A stretch of DNA of 64,000 bases from assembly GCA_017562135.1 (NCBI GenBank), contig QEYB01000093.1, forward strand, positions 310,001 to 374,000, read 5' to 3'. Below the pieces are notes generated by a model that worked only from the letters and a program-made list of their open reading frames with translations, made no database searches and was not told the origin of the DNA. The stretch is from Dipylidium caninum (Eukaryota; Platyhelminthes; Cestoda; Cyclophyllidea; Dipylidiidae). Position numbers and translations under genes: made by a program. The first letter of the stretch is position 1; every line of letters begins with the position of its first letter. Shown piece by piece: positions 50,860-59,783 of this stretch.

Positions 50860-53800
50860 GTGAGTTTGTAGAATTTTGCTTGTGGAAATTTTCGAAGACA
50901 ACTCTTTGAATGTTCATTTGGGGTCTTGATACTGGGAAATATTTCCTCTTCCAACAGTTCCATTTCATGTTTAGTTTTAAACCTGGTGGTAATTAGCTGC
51001 TGTTACTTAGTCCCTTTCCTATCTTCCCAAAACTATGTCTGTCGTCTTTTTAGTTTATTCCTTAAATTTGGAGGTCCCACGCAATTATCAAAGTGTAATA
51101 ATTTGAACTAGCGTTCGACCCATTTCTCGTAGTAACCTGTCGATGTACATAGTCGGGTTGACATCCCCTTGATGCTTCAATTCTTCATAGATGATGAATC
51201 AGTATCCGCAACAGCCTTCTCACTCCAGTTCTTCCGACCAGCATTACCTTGGACAAACCCCCCAGGATCCGCAGTTACAACGACCACTGAATTCTTCGGG
51301 TAAACCCAACTACCTTCATATTTCCTTAGATTTCGAACAGCGTGCTATTAACTCGATGCAGGGGCACCATGCCCAACCCGTCGCGGATATCCCTGTTGGG
51401 ATATTTAATCAGACAGAAACTGTTCATTCTGGCTATCCTACGCCTCATCAGCAATTCTACCCCGCCTTTTCGCAAAACCGGTCACCCCAAAATCGCGATG
51501 ATTTAGAAATGACTCCTTATTACGGAGCTGTAACGACTTCGGAAAAGTATAATCCCACGTCCGTCGTACCCCAACGGGCACAATTTCCAAATACTAATGA
51601 GCCTACTAATGGTTCTAAAGATCTGAATTCAACGCCTACAGTTCCGCCTGCCAAAAAGAAGCGTGGTCGTCCAGCACTTTTTCCCCCGAATGATAACGGT
51701 ATTTATCTTTTGCTGATTTGTTAAGTTGTTGATTTCGGAATATTGCCATTCATTTAATACTTCAGATGGGGGTAGGGTCGTACTTCCAGACGATGAAGAA
51801 CACACTCTGTTTGGTGCCATTCGTTCTGGGCGTGCTTCTCCTCAGACTCTTGTTGATGATTGGATAGAACAGTATAAAACCAGTCGTGCACCAGCAATGT
51901 TGGAGTTGGTGCAGTTTTTTATCTCCTGCTCGGGCTGTAGAGGAAAGGTTTCATTGGACATGTACAACACCCTACCTCACGCTGATATAATCAAACGAAT
52001 GACGGAAGAATTTGATGAGGACTCTGGTGAATATCCTCTAGTTCAGTCCAGTCCCGCTTGGCGTCGTTTTCGTTCTAATTTTGTGGAGTTTATCCAAGTT
52101 TTAATTCGTCAATGTCAATACAGCATCATATATGATCAGTGTATGGTGGAACAAATTGTTTCTCTCCTCACCGGCCTTTCAGATTCGCCTGTAAGTCTCC
52201 CACATATCCTGCTTATTGCCAAGATAATACACTCTTATAATGGTTGCTCGATTTTTTTGTTTTTATTTCAAGTCCTAATATTTGTTTTTACTCGTACTCT
52301 AAACTGTGCCCTTTAGTCTTTGATTAAATAAAAGTTTGACTTCATTAATGTTGCGTTTAGTTAGCACATAATATGCCGTGTTGAATACTCTCACATAATG
52401 ATCTTCTCTACTCGCCTTAGGTTCGCGCCTTCCGTCACACAAGTACTCTTGCAGCCATGAAGATGATGACAGCTCTAGTGGATGTAGCCTTGAATGTGAG
52501 TATCAACCGTGACAATACTCAAAGACAATACGAAAGTGAACGAGCTCGAGGGGGTAACGCCACTTCCAGTAGCAGACGTTCCGGGGCAGGCAACGATCGT
52601 CTGGATGTGCTGATGTCGCGTCGCCAAGAGTTGGAAGAGAATATGAAGGAGGTTAAAGACATGCTTATTCTACTCTTTAAAGGCATATTCATTCATCGTT
52701 ACCGAGACAGTCAGCCGGAAATCCGGGCCATCTGTATCGCCGAAATTGGTGTGTGGATGCGGCGCTACCCCGCTATGTTTCTGGACGATAGTTACCTGAA
52801 ATACATTGGTTGGACTCTGTATGATAGAGTCGGTGAGGTCCGTCTTCAGTGTCTCCGTGCTCTTCAACCTCTATACGACGATGCTGCTTTTGTTTCGAAT
52901 TTGTCCCTCTTCACTTCGCGTTTCAAGCAAAGGCTTGTTGACATGACTCTAGACAAAGAATTGGATGTTGCAGTACAGGCTGTGAAAGTAGTATCCTGTA
53001 TTCTGAAGTAAGTGTCGGGCGCCCTTAGCTTAAGATTTTGCATTCCGAAGTCTTGTCTCCAGACTACTCGTTAATCATTACTTGTATAGAGCTCAGTATT
53101 TCAACCCACCTTTTAATAACGTTGGTTCATGCTTCGCAGTTCATTCAAATGCCCTCAGTTTTAAGACAACTATGTTTGGAGTGGTACGCTTATTATTATT
53201 AATATCAATTAGAATTTATTAGTATTCATACCTTCACTTTGGTATTTGTCATGCTTATGCAAGTTTAGCACATCAGGTTAAAAATTTATTACGATTATTA
53301 GACTTAGGATTCGTTTCTTACAGACATACTGAGTCAAAGCTCGAGGATAAGGACTGCGAAAATATTTATGAGTTAGTCTATTGTACTCATCGGCCATTGG
53401 CGCAGGCTGCGGGTGAATTTCTGACGTTAAAGTTATTCGAAGTTGACGCTAATGCTCCGATTACGAGAACGAAGAAGGGCAAAAGACGCAGCGAGAACAC
53501 TCCTTTGATTCGCGATCTGGTCCAATTTTTCATTGAGAGTGAGGTAAGTACCTGTTTTCTATTAATATGGCTCCAGTTCGGATTGCCTGTCATCTCATTA
53601 AATATTTTATTTAGTTACACGAACACGCTGCGTACTTAGTAGATAGTTTATGGGAGATTGCCCCTATGCTACGCGATTGGGAGGCAATGATCGATCTTCT
53701 AATTGAGGAACCTGGCAAAAACGAGGAAGCTCTCGATGCCAATCAAGAAAGCAGCCTGATTGAGATCATGGTTTGTTGCGTGCAGCAGGCAGCGACTGGA

Positions 53801-56800
53801 GAAAGTCCTGTTGGTCGTCAGGTAATCTTTAGTTAACCGTTCATCGGCTTGAAGAATACAAATACTAAGTTTTTTTGAGATCCTTTTACCGTAAATGAAC
53901 ACTAAGTTAGTAAACAGACGGGGCATGGGAGAATACACATTCTAAATTTTGTGATCGACTCATATTATGGCTTTATGCCATTGTCATTGTCGTCATTCCA
54001 GCATTTAATAAAACCCTGCTTTTAAGTTACGGTTGCTCAACGAAAATTTTTCGCACCGGGTTATAATCAAGATCTGAAATCGTCAAATTCCCTTGGGTCC
54101 TACGACTAGGGGGGTGGATAGTGATTTCTGTTTTTGCTTAAACCCGTATTTTCACTTTTTCTCCCTATTTTTCGTCAATTGTATGGTGGTATCTGTGTAT
54201 TGCTGATTTTCTGTAGTCGGGCTCACACTCTTCATCGGCAGTCGTATTGGGCGCAGGTGAAACCGCAGTGCCTCGTGTTGGTCGAGGTGGCGTCCTTTCG
54301 GCGCGCGAAGCCAAGGCCTTGGCTGAGGCACGGTCTCGGATGTCTGAGGCCATGATTCCCGCTCTCCACCCCCTTTTCACCCGTTTCGGTGAGTCTGCCG
54401 AACGAGCTACCTCGCTCCTCCAAATTCCTCGCTACATGGACCTTGAAATTTACACCACTGGGCGTCATCAGCGCCAACTAGATCTTCTCCTTCAGTGTGT
54501 TGAGGTAGGCTGATGTTTTTATTAGCGAACTGATCTGCGCACTAAACACCTGATTTTATGAGGATTCCGCTTTTATATGTGAAAATACTTAAGTGACTCG
54601 CGATACGCCGTGTCATTTCTGCACACACACAACTGAATCTAACTTCCATGCTTCCGTAGCGGATTGTTGAGCGACACACGGATCCGGAGACGTTATTGGC
54701 TTGTTCAAGAGTTTATGAGGTGCTGTGCCAGGATGACTTGAGTATCGCAGCAAACTGCCAAACCGTACGAGGTACCCTGTTTGATCGGCTCACCGATCTC
54801 TATCGCCGTGCCTTCCTCAGTTATTTCAATGAACAGGTAGGCTTTTTCCTTTCATACTGATATTATTCGCTCGACGGACTTCATTGCCTTTTTTTACTTT
54901 AGGGTGATGAGCCTGATGACGATGATGAATTCCATCTTGTGTCTGCGTTAAAACGTATCTATGCGTTTTATTCGTGAGTTATTCGTTATTACTTGGGTTA
55001 ATTTATGTTTCATCCTAGTCCAATTGATAGGAAAAGAGTGCGTACACGAGTAATTGGATTTTATTATATCCTATCCCTGCACTATTTCGCCTGTTTATTG
55101 TGTCACGATGGATAGTGAACCTCACCTCTCTACTGGACTTGTTAATGCCAACTACCCCTTTTATATTTCGAGATTACTATAATTTTCCTATATAGTTTTG
55201 CACTTTCGTATTTGCTCAGTTTTTGAATATCAAGTTTTATTGTTTAGCTGCCATGATCTCAATGGACTTGACTTGTGGCAAAGCCTCATACGAATAGTGA
55301 GTTGTGCTTCAGACGAGGCGAGTCCCGAGATCATCGGTCAAGCAATCGCTTGTTGCGCCAAATCTCTGCTTTGGAGATTGGCCCATGTTAGCGAGCCCGA
55401 TCCCTCTAAGGTATTTTTACATTTACTTTTTTAATGTTATACTAACCTAATGTGAACACCCAATTACTAGATTTTAGCTTTAACCTTTTTGACCACTCGT
55501 TGATTTTGTTGTCTCAATCTAAAGGACGAGATTGACGAGTTACGTACGATGTTGGACAACTATATGTCTCTATGCACTAAGTGGGTCGTCAGTGACAACA
55601 AACGAATGGCCACTGAGGCCTATTTGTCACTTTGTGATCTTCTTGTGGCCTTTTCTCGTCACCTCGCCGCTACGGAGCCCAGCATCAAGTCTCTCGCTTA
55701 CATCCCAGACTCTGCCATTGAAGCTGGCCTCATCCGATTCTTGGAGACTTTTGTTTTTGTTGACGTGAGCTTTACACTTTACTCCCAGATTTGGTGGTAT
55801 TTTGTTTCCACAATTTGAATTAGCGCCTTCTGAATTTAGGATGAGGAGGACGAAAATCTCAAGTTCGAGGCATTGCATGAGCGGCGAATACAACTGGCTG
55901 GGTTTTGCAAACTGGTTGTTTACAGCATTCTTCCAATAAAGGCGGCGGCCCCTTTGTACAGGCATTACATTCGCTTCCATGGTGAATTTGGTGATATTAT
56001 GAAGTCGACTTTGGGCAAGTTGCGTGAGATAAACCGAGTGCGTACTGCCAAAATGATTGCTTATTGCTTGCAGTTGGGATTCAGTGAGCTACAAGCTGCT
56101 TGTCAAGTATGTTGCTTTTTAATACTGTTTCGCAGCATTTGAATGTTAACGCGTTTTCTTGATATAGCCCCGAAATATAGTGTATCGGCTTTCTTTCAAA
56201 AGCAGCATTCTGTTTAGGCTTTGGAGATTATAGTTTTCAGAGTGTGATGAATCCTTAGTTGAGGAATAAGTATTTACTGAAGTGAAAATCTTAGGCTGTC
56301 GGACAACGACACTGCTGCAATTTATGTTTGGTCTAAATGCTATTTTCTTGGATAAGACTTCATATTCGTAAATTTGATTATGAAATAAGCTGTAATCCTA
56401 ATTTTCAACGGCTATTGTACCGTGAGTTCTGTATCTTTTATGTATAAACCGTTCTGGTTTACCTTAGGGATGTACGTTAGAGCGAGCCTCGGAGGGTTTT
56501 CAGGCTCTCCGCGAGCTTGCCAGACGGCTGAATCTTAGCTTCGGTCTCGATTTAATCAAAATCCGCGAGGCTATGGTAGCCTTCCATTCAGACGGTATCC
56601 AGTTTGTTCTCTCTACCATTCCTTCGACAAACAGTAGTACGACCGGGGAAGGTCGCCTGGTTCCTTCGGGCCTCCTTTTCCTTGAGATTATGGCCGAATT
56701 TTCTAACAAACTGCTTCAACAGGACAAGCGCAGCATATCTACCTACACTTTCAGGGTGAGTATACATTGCGTCTGCTCCGACTGTGGTTCGGAGCTGCTC

Positions 56801-57383
56801 ATTTCTTTGCATGTCACCCTCCAGATATTTCCACACGCTTCGGGCGAGGAGTGGGCTTCCTTACAGGCCTATCGGACAAGTCTTGATCCCGACGCTACGG
56901 ATCACCATGCTCTGAGCATATCCAACCAAAATGTCGCGTCTGGTTCTGTTGGACCCCCTGGTCGAAGTCGAGGTAGACCGAGACGATCGCGTCCTGACGA
57001 TTCCTTGGGTATGCGCTCTTCATGCCCTGAGAACCACATTGATAGGTCGATCTGAGGTTTCGTGCTTAAGCGGCTGATAGTTTGTGTATGAGGTCTTCAA
57101 AACATTTCCGAACCGAGTTACCCTTTTAGACACTGGCGCGCAACAATTTTCTACGGTCGCAACGGTAAAGCGGAGAAAAGGCAACTCTGAGGATATCTTT
57201 GCTTCCGGAACCGCATCCCCTGCCCGAAGGCCTGGTCGTCCTCCTGGGTAGGCTTGCTCGCCTTGCAAACAGCAGAAATCCCTTATTAATTACGACCAAC
57301 ATTACTTCGCTTTTCGTAGGAGTGGCAAAAGGCAGACGACGACAACCGTGATGCCTCCCGCCATGGCCCCGGTGGGACACTGA
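50827..57383 (+). CDS. STAG: Cohesin subunit SA / STAG (16 coding exons)
   Basis: The product is the HEAT-repeat regulatory subunit of the cohesin ring. It binds the RAD21/SCC1 kleisin and mediates loading, chromatin binding and sister-chromatid cohesion in the nucleus. Exons: 50827-50859, 51191-51698, 51766-52190, 52421-53007, 53324-53543, 53615-53821, 54217-54504, 54660-54836, 54903-54973, 55248-55410, 55525-55764, 55840-56106, 56468-56755, 56825-57008, 57130-57247, 57320-57383. All introns are GT-AG and all phases agree. The total is 3,840 nt, 1,279 residues; vertebrate STAG1/2 have about 1,230-1,260. The STAG domain and SCD are strongly conserved (about residues 200-560); the ends are divergent. 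GRP-type AT-hook motifs occur once near residue 170 and twice near the C-terminus. Seven introns are 66-75 nt. Only one SA-like gene is visible here; paralogues elsewhere cannot be judged. Confidence 0.95.
51191..51698 (+). CDS. STAG: STAG exon 2 (disordered N-terminus, AT-hook)
   Basis: The exon encodes a Gln/Ser/Pro-rich N-terminal tail ([16 protein letters not shown]) not alignable to vertebrate STAG. It ends with [15 protein letters not shown], an AT-hook-like motif equivalent in position to KGKRKRGRPGRPP of STAG1. The donor after AAC G is gtattt, phase 1. Confidence 0.85.
51766..52190 (+). CDS. STAG: STAG exon 3 (STAG domain start)
   Basis: It follows a 67-nt intron (acceptor aatacttcag). 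Motifs: [60 protein letters not shown] and [10 protein letters not shown]. These are near identical to vertebrate VVDDWIESYK through [10 protein letters not shown]. The donor is gtaagt, phase 0. Confidence 0.95.
52421..53007 (+). CDS. STAG: STAG exon 4 (STAG domain and SCD)
   Basis: It begins [20 protein letters not shown] and includes the stromalin conservative domain: [58 protein letters not shown]. This surface binds kleisin and DNA and, in vertebrates, several partner proteins. A Ser/Arg/Gly insert ([16 protein letters not shown]) replaces the short vertebrate linker after NTQRQYE. The donor is gtaagt, phase 2. Confidence 0.95.
53324..53543 (+). CDS. STAG: STAG exon 5
   Basis: The acceptor gtttcttacag completes a lysine codon. 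[20 protein letters not shown] then EFLTLKLF matches vertebrate [28 protein letters not shown]. It ends with [12 protein letters not shown] before gtaagt, phase 0. Confidence 0.93.
53615..53821 (+). CDS. STAG: STAG exon 6
   Basis: It lies between a 71-nt intron and a gtaatc donor. [20 protein letters not shown] then [14 protein letters not shown] matches the vertebrate segment with AAYLVDSMWE and WECMTDLLLEEP. It forms part of the HEAT-repeat body. Confidence 0.9.
54217..54504 (+). CDS. STAG: STAG exon 7
   Basis: The acceptor ttttctgtag opens onto a Gly/Ala-rich loop ([19 protein letters not shown]), longer than expected. Then [20 protein letters not shown] and [32 protein letters not shown] follow, typical of STAG proteins ([20 protein letters not shown]). 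The donor is gtaggc, phase 0. Confidence 0.9.
54660..54836 (+). CDS. STAG: STAG exon 8
   Basis: It encodes [20 protein letters not shown] then [20 protein letters not shown], matching the [20 protein letters not shown] region of vertebrate STAG. The splice sites are cttccgtag and gtaggc, phase 0. Confidence 0.9.
54903..54973 (+). CDS. STAG: STAG exon 9
   Basis: This 71-nt exon follows a 66-nt intron with a ttttactttag acceptor. It encodes an acidic patch ([10 protein letters not shown]) then [13 protein letters not shown], matching the conserved LKRLTAFHN / ALKRVAALYN-type segment. It leaves in phase 2 at gtgagt. Confidence 0.85.
55248..55410 (+). CDS. STAG: STAG exon 10
   Basis: It encodes [18 protein letters not shown] then [20 protein letters not shown], corresponding to the AHNLTRWDLCEKLYPLL and YFSILWTLTHISKSDAS region. 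The acceptor is ttattgtttag; the donor gtattt is weak but phase-consistent. Confidence 0.85.
55525..55764 (+). CDS. STAG: STAG exon 11
   Basis: A HEAT-body exon with [20 protein letters not shown] then [17 protein letters not shown] and a final FVFVD before gtgagc. The acceptor ends ctaaag. Its position and helical pattern match the STAG segment before the acidic DEEDEN-type loop. Confidence 0.87.
55840..56106 (+). CDS. STAG: STAG exon 12
   Basis: It follows a 75-nt intron. [20 protein letters not shown] then [40 protein letters not shown] and [15 protein letters not shown], matching vertebrate AAFCKLIIYDIVDMHAAADI and KVRQIDKIQCAKTL-type sequence. The donor is gtatgt, phase 0. Confidence 0.92.
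56468..56755 (+). CDS. STAG: STAG exon 13
   Basis: [20 protein letters not shown] then [16 protein letters not shown] matches vertebrate [53 protein letters not shown] matches FLEVLSEFSSKLLRQDKK. The donor is gtgagt. Confidence 0.95.
56825..57008 (+). CDS. STAG: STAG exon 14 (C-terminal, AT-hook-like)
   Basis: [20 protein letters not shown] corresponds to VWLPLISYRNSLV of STAG1; beyond it the sequence is divergent. It ends with [15 protein letters not shown], a second GRP AT-hook-like motif, similar in position to the KKGRPPLHKKR motif of STAG1. It follows a 69-nt intron; phase 1 at the end. Confidence 0.88.
57130..57247 (+). CDS. STAG: STAG exon 15 (C-terminal tail)
   Basis: The cccttttag acceptor gives [19 protein letters not shown], then ARRPGRPPG at the end, a third GRP motif. 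It is basic and low-complexity. It is placed by splice phase: in phase 1, out phase 2. Confidence 0.75.
57320..57383 (+). CDS. STAG: STAG exon 16 (stop)
   Basis: After a 72-nt intron (ttttcgtag acceptor) the frame continues [19 protein letters not shown] and stops at TGA 57381-57383. No acidic tail like that of vertebrate STAG (DDSGFGMPMF) is present. Confidence 0.72.
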
Positions 57384-57842
57384 CACCTGACTAATGGACC
57401 AGCACATGGTTTGCGAGCAATTCTCTTTTCCGGCAGCATTACTACAACTATTACAGCTAAGACTTCAATCCGTCCGTCCATATATGCGTTCTTCGAGCTG
57501 GCTCGTTGCTATGCCCTCCCCATCTCCCATCTTTCCTACACCGCATTCCCTTTCCTCTTTGCCGCCAAAAGCTAAATTGTACATATCTAAAGATTACGCA
57601 CATTCGCATCTACCCCTGTGTGTGCGACCCCTCAGCCACCCTGTTGCCGTTTTGATATCCATGTGTGCAACGCCCCTTTCGTTCTCCCTCACCCTGTCCG
57701 CTAGATTATTTCCTCCGCATTACGACCCCTGCTTATCGCGTTTTACTCGCCTTTGATGCAAGTTTGTTGTTCTCCATTTGGAGCAGTGGAATCAGATTAA
57801 AAGGAGTCTGGTCACCCGTTACGTCTGTCTATTCCGTATGTG

Positions 57843-57858
57843 TATATGTATACATATA
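57843..57858. repeat. 16-base perfect palindrome in STAG 3' flank
   Basis: tatatgtatacatata is its own reverse complement. It sits in a longer TGTATATG/CATATACA-rich stretch (57841-57864) and includes a TGTATATG, close to a Pumilio-type UGUANAUA site if transcribed. Confidence 0.5.
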
Positions 57859-58271
57859 TACATGTTATTACACCGCCTACGAAAGTGTCTAGATGTTTTG
57901 TCTCCGTTTCCTCACATGTCTCCCATTCCCTTGCGTATGTACATATGTGAATGTACGTGGACTACGTACTTATTGATACACGGGTGTCTGCTCCACACAG
58001 CACACGCATCCTTCCACAGCCACTTCCGTGTGTGCACTCTTTTAATAACAGATTTTGCATTAGATCGCTTCTGGTAAATCCTGTTTGGATTGACTCCCTC
58101 GGAGGCGCCTTGAATTGGTGTTTGTCGTTGGTTCGTATTTTGTTTTGCGCTATATGGTATGGTTGGTGCTAGTCACCGTGTGAGTCCCACGCGTAATTTG
58201 TTGATGAGGGTATTCTCCCAATTGACTGGCAGTCTACGGTAGGGCCAATAGTCTCGGTATTTAATCTGGTG

Positions 58272-58308
58272 CGGGGAGCTGGTCGGTGGGGCGGGTGAGG
58301 GGGGGGAG
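58272..58308 (+). other. G-rich tract, possible G-quadruplex
   Basis: G runs of four, four, three and eight bases (gcggggagc, gtggggcggg, gaggggggggag) lie within 37 nt on the STAG-sense strand, downstream of its stop codon. If it is inside the 3' UTR it would be an RNA G4. Confidence 0.5.
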
Positions 58309-59093
58309 TTGATGTTCGCCCGTGTCTCCCAGATTATGTACCAACTTAGCGATAGCTGATGTGACTCGATAAGGACGGTCGACCTGGCCGCGATGCGGTG
58401 CAGTGGCGAAAAGATTCAGCAACTATGGTCGAAGGAATGCTACTGGATGTGAAAGTGAATGGCGGAGGAATCGGTATTCTATAAACGCAATTTTTTTCGA
58501 TTTTAAGTGGTTAAAAGTTGAGGAAAAGGGGAAGAGGAGGACGAGAAAGGCATATTCGCTTTTGAACACTGAAGGGGAAAAGTAGCAAACGAGAAATTGT
58601 GGGTGAGATGTAAGAATACGCTAATTAAACGATTATATCTCGATTCTAAATTACGCTACCATTTTTAGGAATTATTCAACAGTGAAGTGTATAAATAATC
58701 CAGTCCAACGCCTTATCTTAGCGCTCACCGTTCGTATAACACATTCACTACGGTTAAAACGAGTCGACTAAACAAATCACCTCGCAAACTGAAGTATATG
58801 GGGACCAAATTATTGCTCGCTTAGGTAGCTATTCCTATGCACGCCGTCAGCTTGTTATGGCTTGTGGTTATTATAGATATTGACGCAAATACATTCGAAC
58901 TTGCTCGTAAAACATATAAAAATCTTTCCTCATTTGAAATAAATGCAATATAATAGCTACCTCAAAATAATCTCTCAAACATTTGACAATATTTTGTAAG
59001 GGGTAACGTAGCCCTCCCAACAATATTGTTTTTGTTTGTTTAAATCGTTTTGCTTGAGTTTGGCCGCCGTCTTTGAAACGCCAGCACCGCGCA

Positions 59094-59096
59094 ATG
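59094..59096 (+). CDS. RPS19: RPS19 exon 1 (start codon only)
   Basis: The ATG is followed at once by a gtagtg donor; the acceptor gcttttag ends 32 nt later. This is the only reading that supplies a start codon in phase with exon 2. Reading through the 32 nt shifts the frame. Confidence 0.75.
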
Positions 59097-59769
59097 GTAG
59101 TGTCTGTCCGTCGTTCTTACGCTTTTAGGCTCACTTGTCTGTCAAGGATGTCGATGGTCACATATACGTCGCCGCCTTAGCAAAGTTTCTTAAGAAGTGC
59201 GTGTTCCCCAGAGAACTCACATGATCTTCCAAGATGCTGTTTATAATGCCCTTACTTTTCACTTATTGGTTTCAGTTTTGACATGTTTAATGCGGCACCT
59301 TTTCCCTCCAGGACTGGTAAGATAAGGGTTCCAGACTGGGTAGACGTTGTGAAGTTGTCGACAGCCAACGAGCAAGCCCCTTACGATCCTGATTGGTTCT
59401 ATGTTCGCTGTGCGGCTGTTCTACGCCATCTGTACCTGAGACCCACCGGCTTGACTGGTCTTAGCAAGGCTTTCGGCCGTGGCAAACGCAATGGCGTTTG
59501 TCCACGTCATCATGTACGTGCCTCCACCGCCATCCTCCGTCGATGCCTTCATGAGGTCGAAAACATGGGTCTCGTCGACAAGAGGAGCGATGGGTAGGAG
59601 TTCCTTTACGATTGCTTTTTGAACGTAAACATCTCAGTATACCTGTTTATCACTTCCTCTTTATTGCCATATGATCGGTTTCAGCGGAAGAGAGATTTCA
59701 CGCATTGGTCGCCGCGATATGGACAGCGTCGCCTACGAAACCGTGAAGGCCCTTCGTGCAGCTAAGTAG
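59094..59769 (+). CDS. RPS19: 40S ribosomal protein S19 (eS19), 4 exons
   Basis: The product is a small-subunit protein of the eS19 family, needed for 18S rRNA processing and present in the head of the 40S subunit. Exons: 59094-59096 (ATG only), 59129-59196, 59312-59593, 59685-59769. The CDS is 438 nt, 145 residues, the same length as human RPS19. Motifs: AHLSVKDVDG (human VTVKDVNQQ), AALAKFLKK, TGKIRVPDWVDVVKLS, DWFYVRCAAVLRHLYLR, GGREISRIGRRDMDSV (human GGRKLTPQGQRDLDRI). Intron 1 is only 32 nt. An AATAAA at 59778-59783, nine bases after the stop, suggests a very short 3' UTR. Confidence 0.96.
59129..59196 (+). CDS. RPS19: RPS19 exon 2
   Basis: It encodes AHLSVKDVDGHIYVAALAKF then LKK, the N-terminal helix of eS19. 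The donor is gtgcgt, phase 2. Confidence 0.93.
59312..59593 (+). CDS. RPS19: RPS19 exon 3 (core)
   Basis: The acceptor ttccctccag was chosen over an earlier tttcag because it completes KTGKIRVPDW in phase. It covers most of the winged-helix-like eS19 core, through ENMGLVDKRSDG. Confidence 0.95.
59685..59769 (+). CDS. RPS19: RPS19 exon 4 (stop)
   Basis: The acceptor atcggtttcag completes a glycine. GREISRIGRRDMDSVAYETV then KALRAAK and TAG. It matches the C-terminal RDLDRIAGQV helix of human RPS19. Confidence 0.94.
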
Positions 59770-59777
59770 GTGTCGCA

Positions 59778-59783
59778 AATAAA
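59778..59783 (+). terminator. Polyadenylation signal of RPS19
   Basis: A canonical AATAAA begins nine bases after the TAG stop of RPS19. No closer alternative was seen. Confidence 0.65.

Larger units (their letters stand above)
57384..59093 (+). other. STAG 3' UTR / intergenic region
   Basis: The first several hundred bases are pyrimidine-rich (about 57500-57780), as in a 3' UTR. A perfect 16-base palindrome lies at 57843-57858 and a G-rich tract at 58272-58308. An AATAAA at 58938-58943 is the clearest poly(A) signal seen, but it is 1.5 kb past the stop. Open frames of up to 120 residues here have no recognisable similarity. The RPS19 promoter must lie near the right end; no motif was identified. 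Confidence 0.5.

Noticed and set aside
57394..57756. Plus-strand open frame of 120 codons after STAG
   Set aside because: Ser/Pro/Leu-rich composition follows from a pyrimidine-rich UTR; no recognisable protein.
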